NCBI GenBank assembly: GCA_029204225.1
Contig: CM055112.1
Coordinates: 44,463,634-44,527,633 of the forward strand
Reading direction: 5' to 3'
Length of the DNA stretch: 64,000 nt
Origin: Diphasiastrum complanatum
Taxonomy: Eukaryota > Streptophyta > Lycopodiopsida > Lycopodiales > Lycopodiaceae
This document shows positions 56,542 through 64,000 of this stretch, piece by piece. The position numbers were made by a program, and so were the translations under genes. The first letter of the stretch is position 1. Each line of letters begins with the position of its first letter. The notes under the pieces are model-generated. The model did not search any database. It saw nothing but the letters and a program-made list of their open reading frames with translations, and was not told the origin of the DNA.

Positions 56542-57345
56542 TGTTACAACTATTATTCCCAATCCTGATTATTTACAATTTTATGCACAGATGCACTTTT
56601 TGTAAAATATGAAAATGGCTTAAGTCACGGGCATACTTGGAATTTGACGTGCACCCTTACCTTTCACCCCGATGGGCTTTTTTCTCTTTTACCTTTCACA
56701 TGACATGTAAAATGCAAGAGTACCTTTCAAATAAAAATAATTATGAAGTATGAACCATTCAACCACTTATACATATATTCTTGGTTTCTTTCACAATAAA
56801 ATCTTAAAACTTCAAACTAGCATGATAGTCACTGGATCATTAATTAGGAGTGGCTGGACTGACCTCCTAAAAAGTAGGAAAGTTGACAAGTTAACAGGAC
56901 ACGTGTCATATGCTCATTGGGACACTTGGTCTATTGATGAATAACACATGTCAGAGGTGACGGTCAAACATGACACATGTCAAAATTCCACTGGGACACT
57001 TGGTTTCGTGTATGAGTGACACATGTCAGCCTACTTGCTTATGTGTCGGGGTACTGCCAAGTGGCAAATTGGCCCTGTGTGGACATTAGGAAGAAGGATT
57101 AAGGAGTGCTTGAGAATTGTGCATAAGTGAGACTGTGTCAGGGTACTGCCAAGTGGCAAGTGTCGACTATGCATGGATTGTGCGTGCATAAGTGAGTCTA
57201 AAGAGAGGCATTCCTCATCATACTCCAGCAAAGCCTGAGAAGAGACAAGGCAGCCAACTCCACTATGTTTCATGCTTGTTCATGCTATGTACTTACTGTG
57301 AATTCAATAAAGCTTGAGTTTGAGATCTATCTATATATGCAAGAT
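56542..57345 (+). repeat. Gypsy LTR (3', copy B)
   Basis: Starts tgttacaactattattccc and matches 31992-32905 with indels. It ends before gatcatgttacaatctatc, a flank shared with copy A. Confidence 0.75.
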
Positions 57346-58560
57346 CATGTTACAATCTATCAACTTCATTACTTTGGACTTGGATCAAATTACAATCTCA
57401 TGACATTGCAAACTAATGTTAAGTCACTTCAAATCTAGATAAAATTAGAATTTGAATTTGAATCAGGTTACGATATCATGATCTTGATTGATGACCTCCC
57501 AAGCTATTTTAAATTTTGATCCACTTTGGACTGGGATCATCAGATTAGAATTTCATGACCTCATAACCTTATCTTGATCCACTTCGAATTCATATCGGAT
57601 TCACGATTATTCAAGTTAAACAAATTGGGTTACAATTTCAGACTCTTCAATCAATATAATTTCATTGTCTAACATAATCTTCACACAAGAGGAGTCATGG
57701 TATTCATCTGTATCAATAGTTATTGCACTTTCTCCTTTTGATAGAAGTACATAGATATTAGACGTCGTATCCTCACTTCCATATTGGGTCGATGTTTTTA
57801 TGGTTTTTAACACTAATAGGATGTCATCCAAGTCCTCTATCAAACTCTCTTGTTTGTCATGTCTAGTAGGTATAGGAAATTTATATTCTTGTAATGAGTG
57901 CTAGTGCTAATAATAGTAGGTTGATATTTATGGCAAGATAAAAGGTTAGAGAAGAATCCCATGTTTGTGTCTGGGGCTATAACCGAGCGTGGGTCAATTC
58001 TTCCAAGTCCACTCTTAGCGCCTCGAGAGTCGGGGCCTATCGATGCAGAGTTCGAAGCCCACACTCATTAAGTTACATTTTATTTTGGGGCTTTCTAAAT
58101 AATACCAACACAAAGTGCGACTTTGCGAAAATTTTTGATGATACCCATTCTGGTGCTTGAAAGGAGCAAGAATTTGCCCAAGGTTGAGTCTATTGCCTAA
58201 GGAGAAAATTTCTTTAAGAAGCGAGGCAAAGACAAGACAAACACTGGTTCTCAAGGAAGAAAAAAACGCATCAAGTTGGACCACACGGAATATGACAAGG
58301 CGAGGACTGCCGCTTTTTGTTTCTCTACATGGAGAAGCGATACCTTTCTTTTATAAGACTATCCAAAAAAGAATAAGAAGACACTAAAAAGTTTAAGGCA
58401 CTAGGACCGGTTCGATGGTTCGAACCGCCTACCGTGATTCGATGCAACTATGCTATGTAGAGTCTAAATGTTGGGTTATCACAAATGTCTTTAGATTTGT
58501 CTCTTCCTAACCTTTAGATGACAGTATTCTACCTATGAAAAGGAAATTTTTGCAATCATC
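57346..58560. other. Non-coding part of duplicated block B
   Basis: Matches 32906-34060 and the join to 35160, with about 1.1 kb of copy A missing. No gene. Confidence 0.55.
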
Positions 58561-59433
58561 ACATGTTATTTATATGGTGCCAGACTCACGGTGATGACTG
58601 ACCACCAATCTCTTAAGTACATATGTGTTGTCGACTATAAGGCCGAGGGGTCGGAACTCATTTCGGAGTTCATGTTTGACATTAAGTATTGAAAAGGTAC
58701 GTCAAACAATGTTATCAATGCATTGAGTCAACTTGGAGAAATTAATCAGTTATGCTCTAAAATCCAATATGATCTGTATCTTTCACTTCGAGATCTTGTC
58801 TAATCAATGGGTATTTCGGTCGCATCTGGCTAGATGTCCTGGTAGAAGATTCTAGATCTAGTGAAGACCTTGGGATGTAGGATCCCAAGAATTCTCGAAA
58901 TGATAAGATACTGAACGAATAATCCTTAGGGAATGGAAGGTATGTGTGTCAAATACGGAGGACCTCAGGGCCCATATCATTACAACCGTTGTGCTAGTTG
59001 CCCTGGTCTTTTACATCATTTGGAAATTCCCAACCCCAAAAAAAAAAGTATTTCAATGGATTTTGTGACTGGATTCCCTAAAACTGGAAATTCCCAACCC
59101 CAAAAAAAAAAGTATTTCAATGGATTTTGTGACTAGATTCCCTAAAACTGGAAAGGGTCATGATGCCATTTGGGTGGTGGTGGTTGACAGACTACCAAAA
59201 TTGGAACAAACTAAATTATTGTCAAAGCTTCTAGACTAGCCTATGTCAAAGCTTTTGAACCACCCAGTTTTTTAATTAAGAAGTTGTTTAGATTATATGG
59301 CTTGTCGACACTCCAAGCTCACTGCCAAATTCTAGTAGTTTGAAAAACTTATAACAACCCTTAGTGTAAGTTCTTCAGATCACCCAAAATCTGATGGGCA
59401 TGTGTATCTCACAGGCATAATTATCTCACAGAC
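58561..59433 (+). pseudogene. Ty3/gypsy RNase H and integrase remnant (copy B)
   Basis: Same fragments as 35160-36393: TDHQSLKYI-like words, ELISEFMFDIKY, GLLHHLEIPNPK and SMDFVTGFPKTG. A 64-bp tandem duplication (59022-59085 and 59086-59149) repeats the SMDFVTGFPKTG part. Truncated where the inverted-repeat arm begins. Confidence 0.75.
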
Positions 59434-59443
59434 AGTCTGATTG

Positions 59444-61000
59444 ACCATATCCAGCTGGTGCATGGTTGGCAGTATCTGTCTACCTCATTGCCTCTATCTT
59501 ACACCTTATATGGTATTATATAGTCATGTGTGCTTTGTTAAGATCGGCATATACTAAACCTACTTCTAAACCAGTAAGTTTGTATTTTAACAAAGAAAAT
59601 GAAAATAGAAGGTGAAAAGAACAGGCATTAAGCTACTAAGACGCTTAAACTGTGAGGAAATATTCTTAGCTCCAACACTAAGATTTAGTACTTGATTTGT
59701 TAGCATACACGGTCTGATTAATCAGAACAGTTTCGACGTGGGCCGCCAACCCGAAAATCCGGAAAACCTTGAGAGATAGCCATTTCAGCAATCCGTTTGA
59801 TAAACTAGTTCCGAATCTTCGATTCACCTCGATAATTCTTGACATATAATTGAGCTATGCATGAGCCTTTGCTGAGGTTCTTCACAGCCCAGGCTGTTCA
59901 ATAGAACACTTGATAATCCCCCTAATACAGTCTAAAACGGAGGTGGCAAAGATGTCTACTTCTCACCTATCCCTTCATTACAAGTCTCATACAATGCATA
60001 GGACTTAAACGGTCAGGACTAGTGTTTAAATGCCCCAAGGCGATTACGTCTAAACTCTTTGCAAGGATGAAAATCTCAGAAAGGATGTAGCCAATGTGGT
60101 GCAAGACACTATAAAATCAATGGGGACATAGTTTCAGTACATTAACTGCTTGAGTCAACGCACACAGATAATGATAAAAAACAACTTCAACAAAGATGAT
60201 GCTGAACGTGCTGCTCGCTTTGTCGGATGAATCTTTTGGATAGCAAGAAGAATTACCTTACGTTACGCCTTACCGTTGAATCTTATCACAGAAGACTAAT
60301 TGCTACTCCGTTTTTTAAGCTTTTCAGTTAATAACATCTTTCCAGTAGACATAGTAAAACCAGACAAGCGGCAGTGTGATAAAAATTTCAATGGAAGCTC
60401 AGACGTCATGGTCACAGTTCACAGAGCAGAACGCGTGAATCCTTGCTGTTTTTAAAACAGTCAGCCATAAATACAGCCTAAAACTGTTATTGACTCGTAA
60501 ATTATGAAGGCAGAGCTCTACCAGGAGCTGCAATAACGTTAAGGATCATGCCGAAGCTCACAAATATCCTTAACGCCCGATCTTACAAGGCACAAATCAC
60601 AACAAAACATACTATGCAAACATTTCTAACATTACAATTCAACCATCCCCGATCTTTTTCCTACCTGTCAATCTTTCACCATCAGATAGATTTCGACGTG
60701 ACGCTACCTCGCGAGCACCTGCGCCGATACTGGTCTCTGTTTGCCACCTCCATCGCCATCGCTCGCCACGCACAGATCTGCATTATCTACTACAGTTCAT
60801 CGATCAGCAGACGTCCGCCCTTCGCTGTGTTTTTTTGTTTGTTTCTTTGTTTCTTGAATGAAGGCGTTTTGTACTATATTTTCCATGTATGTATCAACGG
60901 TAATTTGCGTTTGTTCTGCAAAAGCTCACAGCTGCCATTTTAAATCGACGATGGTGTTTCTTTGGGGTCAAACTGGCTGCTATCACACAAAGCATCCTAT
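59444..61000 (-). repeat. Arm 2 of the 1.6-kb dispersed inverted repeat
   Basis: Reverse complement of 22560-24187. Its left end touches the gypsy remnant and its right end leaves homology near catcctatg at about 60998. The 131-codon frame at 60548-60943 corresponds to the minus-strand frame in arm 1. Confidence 0.8.
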
Positions 61001-61305
61001 GACGGTGGGCCCTTGGGTTCCTTATGAGGTGAGTGCTTTGCTCCGAAAACCTTTTTTGAGTTAGTAGCAAAGTGTGCCCGTCTAGGTGACGATTCGTGGT
61101 CGAGACGTGTAGATGATGCTCAGAGTGGGCGATTGATGATTGAAGGCGGACAATGGACGGGCGATGATGGGGCGGCCGACAACTTGGGTTACGACCGATG
61201 TTTGGGTCGAAGGTCAATGATTTGGGTCAAAAGTTGTCAATGACAATTAGCCGATGGCGAGCGACCGATGTGTGTGTGTGTGTGTGTGTGTGTATCTGCG
61301 CGCAC

Positions 61306-61362
<57 letters not shown>

Positions 61363-61678
61363 TCAACAGTGATGGAGAAAACTAGTTTATTGCTTTTTTA
61401 TTGGGCCACGTTTGCCCAAAAGTTTATTTGAAGGGCATTTGAAGTGCATTTGAAATGACATGTGACTTTAGAAATTTCTAGAGAGATAACATGTGAGTTT
61501 AGAAATTCATAGATAGAGAAGTTTCTAGAAAGAGAGAAAGGTATAAAAGGGCAAGAGAGAGAAGGAGAGGCATGCATAGGAGAAAGAGAGAGGGGCGCTG
61601 TTTTTTAATCCTTTAGGGTCTTTTAAGAGTTTTTTTTAGGTTTTACAGGAAAAATAGCAATAATGTGAGTTGAGAGAG

Positions 61679-61741
<63 letters not shown>

Positions 61742-61844
61742 ATATACATAAAACTGTAGCAAATGAAATCGAGGAACAAAACACCAAAATTGTTATATTT
61801 GATAATTTTCAAGATACCACACAAACAGTTCCACATTTAGTCGT
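61001..61844. repeat. Microsatellite-rich stretch: (GT)n, (GA)n, (GA)n
   Basis: (GT)n at 61269-61293, (GA)n at about 61308-61359 and again at 61682-61737. Between them are short unrelated sequences and more ga-rich words. No gene. Confidence 0.88.
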
Positions 61845-62117
61845 TTAAGACAACGGTCCCCACTCGCTTGATAAATCTGATAACACTAACTGTGAATCAA
61901 CCATGATTTCTAACTTTATTTGTAGATCATCAAGTGTTACAGTACTGACATTTCTATACAATACTTTAATATTATCGATCAGCCAATCAAAATCCAATAA
62001 GAATTGGTTTTCGTTAGGGGTAAATTGTCCATCCATTTGTTGAAGATGATGGTACTTTGTCATGTGCTGCATGTAATTAGCCCATGAGCTTACTAATGAA
62101 TTGCCAAATATAGCCAT
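61845..62117 (-). CDS. Hypothetical open frame, 90 codons
   Basis: An AT-rich minus-strand frame (YMQHMTKYHHLQQMDGQFTP, LYRNVSTVTLDDLQ). No domain recognised, though its wording is compatible with a retroelement gag piece. It lies just upstream of, and opposite to, the LTR below. Confidence 0.25.
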   Translation of the reverse strand: MAIFGNSLVSSWANYMQHMTKYHHLQQMDGQFTPNENQFLLDFDWLIDNIKVLYRNVSTVTLDDLQIKLEIMVDSQLVLSDLSSEWGPLS

Positions 62118-62149
62118 GGAGCTAAATTAGATTAGAACTAGTCAATAGG

Positions 62150-62621
62150 ACAGTTAATAAAGTGGTTCGAACAACCTCGCTATAATTGAGAATAGCAAAA
62201 TTGTAATAATGGTTGTAAGGCACAAATTAGCTAAATAAGGCCCCAAACTTATAGTAGAGGCACAAATGACCACTATAAATAGCTGAGGTTGTGCTAAATT
62301 TGGAGGCTATTGTTCATTTTGTAATTTTGAGTTTTAAGAGATCTTGGAGCTTCTCTTGGAGAGCTTTCTTGATGAAGAAAGTGGTTCATGTGCCTAAAAT
62401 CACATGAGAGCTATGATCATACTCTAGAATCAGGCCCTATCTTGTGAATGATCAATAATCATAAATAAAGATACCTTACTTTGCCTAATTTGGTGAAGTT
62501 TTGTTACTTTTAGCTATCTTCTTGATTTTTGACTAGTTTTTTTATTTCTTGCATTTCCATTGTAATTTGACGTTTAATGAATGGATTAGATGTTTGAATG
62601 CTAAGGTTGGCACATGAGAAT
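62150..62621 (+). repeat. LTR-like segment with TATA box, start uncertain
   Basis: Placed by the primer-binding site that follows it. It includes a TATA box (tataaat, 62274-62280) and a possible polyadenylation region (aataaagata near 62464). The left end is a guess; no second copy lies in the window. Confidence 0.5.
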
Positions 62622-62633
62622 TGGTATCAGAGC
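62622..62633 (+). other. Primer-binding site
   Basis: tggtatcagagc, complementary to initiator-Met tRNA. It marks the start of an LTR element's internal region that runs to the right. Confidence 0.75.
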
Positions 62634-64000
62634 ATTAGATCCTTTCTCCATCAGATTTGCTGGATTTTGTTAGATTTGGTTGAGTTTCTTGTTTAAGCTT
62701 TCTTGATTTTTCGATTTCCGACAAGTTTTGATTAAGTTTTTGACTATCTAATTCTCAAATTTTTTGTGTAGTTCCTTGTTGTAGATCAATAGATCTCTCT
62801 TTTAGCTTTCTGGAGGTATTGAGATTTTCTGATTTGGAGTTATAATGACCAAGTTATGGCCATTTTAGTGTTTCTTTTCAATTTTAGCTAGTTATAGCTT
62901 TTTGCAGTCTGTTTTCTCCATTTTGGCTAAATTTTTGGCCAAACTTTTTGCTGTAATTCTGTACGATTGTAGATCCCACTCTTAGCTTGAATTTGAGCCA
63001 ATTTGTAGCCAATTTGGTTGAAAATTGAGGGAGATATGACAAATCTTGTGGAGGAGGTCAAATTCTACTTTGAGTAGAGAATTTGGGAGAGAAGCACTTC
63101 AACCTTTCATTCTCGAAGTTCTGTTTCTTTGTAGATTCTTTTTCAGTTCTGTCATTTTGAAGTTTTCGTTAAAATATATATATTTTCAAAAAAAAACAAA
63201 GGTGCCCTGACCCTAAACCCCAGCTCTAACCCTAACTACTCTCATGCTGCCATCGCTAGAAGAATGGCCCAGCTGCCTCGCCACAAAACCAACTGCACGC
63301 TTCCTACAGATTCACACGCCTTTCCGCACTGATTGATCGGCTGCCTACTACGCTTCTGGCCCAGACTCCCCTGCTTCTTCATCACAACGAGTCACCTTGC
63401 CTACACGCTCTCATGGAAAACAGATAGAGAATACACAAATTACTCTACTAGACATTAGAGTTATTCGCATATTATTTTATGCACAATAGTAGTTGTCAAA
63501 TTTGGGAACATTTCCAACATTAGGATAATTGAAACAAAAAACTTTAGCTTCTAAAATGACATTAAATACAAGTGCTTCAATCAAATGAACCTATATGAAA
63601 TCGGTAAACTCATCAATTTGTAGTATAGTCATGCATGGCAAACTTTTCAGAGCATGCGTGGCAATGCCATGCCCAATTTATTTTGTCTATTCATTATTTT
63701 GGTAGTTGTTTGCGTGGCACTACCACACATGGCATAGCCACATATTTAAAATTTGAAAATCTGCCGGTAGGAATGTTAAAATTTCAAAAGCCAATTTGGA
63801 CCAATTTTGGTCATATGACTTGTAATTGGCAATTTGGCCATGTAATGCCATGTCACACATGCCAAATAGCATAGAATGCTTTTCAAGAAGTTTATTCCAC
63901 ATCCTACTTTGTGATGACACTTTTGAAATGAGGCCAAAATGTACATAGACAGGTTAGAAAAAAAGTAGGAGCCAAAAATAGCAAGTTGTACATTGTTTTT
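62634..64000. other. Internal/leader region, no gene recognised
   Basis: No gag or pol motif. Near 63210-63236 there are telomere-like words (ccctaaacccc, ccctaac). From 63620 to 63870 many short words around tggca/tgcca recur in both orientations. The element, if any, continues past the window edge. Confidence 0.35.

Noticed and set aside
61636-61836. Open frame with poly-Leu/Ser
   Set aside because: It is the translation of a (GA)n microsatellite.
63209-63236. Telomere repeat array
   Set aside because: Only two or three imperfect ccctaaa-like words, far too few for an interstitial telomere.

Overview
The window looks like a repeat-dominated stretch of a land-plant nuclear genome. The main reasons are several primer-binding sites matching the plant initiator-Met tRNA (TGGTATCAGAGC), chromodomain-type Ty3/gypsy and Ty1/copia remnants, and one spliced gene with GT-AG introns. 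The mix also includes a Crypton-like tyrosine recombinase, a Helitron-type helicase with a GIY-YIG nuclease domain downstream, and a LINE-type RT with a Cys-rich tail. That mix could suggest a non-seed plant, but the sequence does not settle this. Nearly all mobile-element coding regions are broken. Many breaks are TGA/TAA where Arg or Gln is expected, which points to deamination of methylated cytosine.

Layout. 1-7150: gypsy fragments flanking a minus-strand Crypton-like recombinase pseudogene and its 41-bp minisatellite. 7150-10773: a Helitron-type helicase segment, an exon-like block and a GIY-YIG domain. 10774-22120: two nested LTR elements with perfect 5-bp target-site duplications (TSDs). 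The outer one (minus strand) has no pol. The inner one (plus strand) is a chromovirus with no gag and sits inside an LTR of the outer one. 22560-24187 is one arm of a 1.6-kb inverted repeat whose other arm is 59444-61000. 24300-45520: a patchwork of LINE, copia and gypsy remnants, including a LINE split by a copia element and then separated by an apparent inversion.

45700-50900 is mostly featureless and AT-rich, with a tRNA-derived retroposon and a 24-bp palindrome. 50913-54272 (minus) holds the only multi-exon gene whose reading frame stays open. I could not name its family, and I did not find its 5' end. Part of it is copied in the opposite orientation at 39838-41225. 55278-59433 repeats the gypsy patchwork seen at 30990-36393. 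61000-64000 has microsatellites and one more LTR with its primer-binding site.

Functionally this is a transposon graveyard around one host gene. Its value lies in insertion histories that can be dated against each other and in two uncommon mobile-element gene sets: the Crypton-like recombinase, and the Helitron helicase with GIY-YIG.
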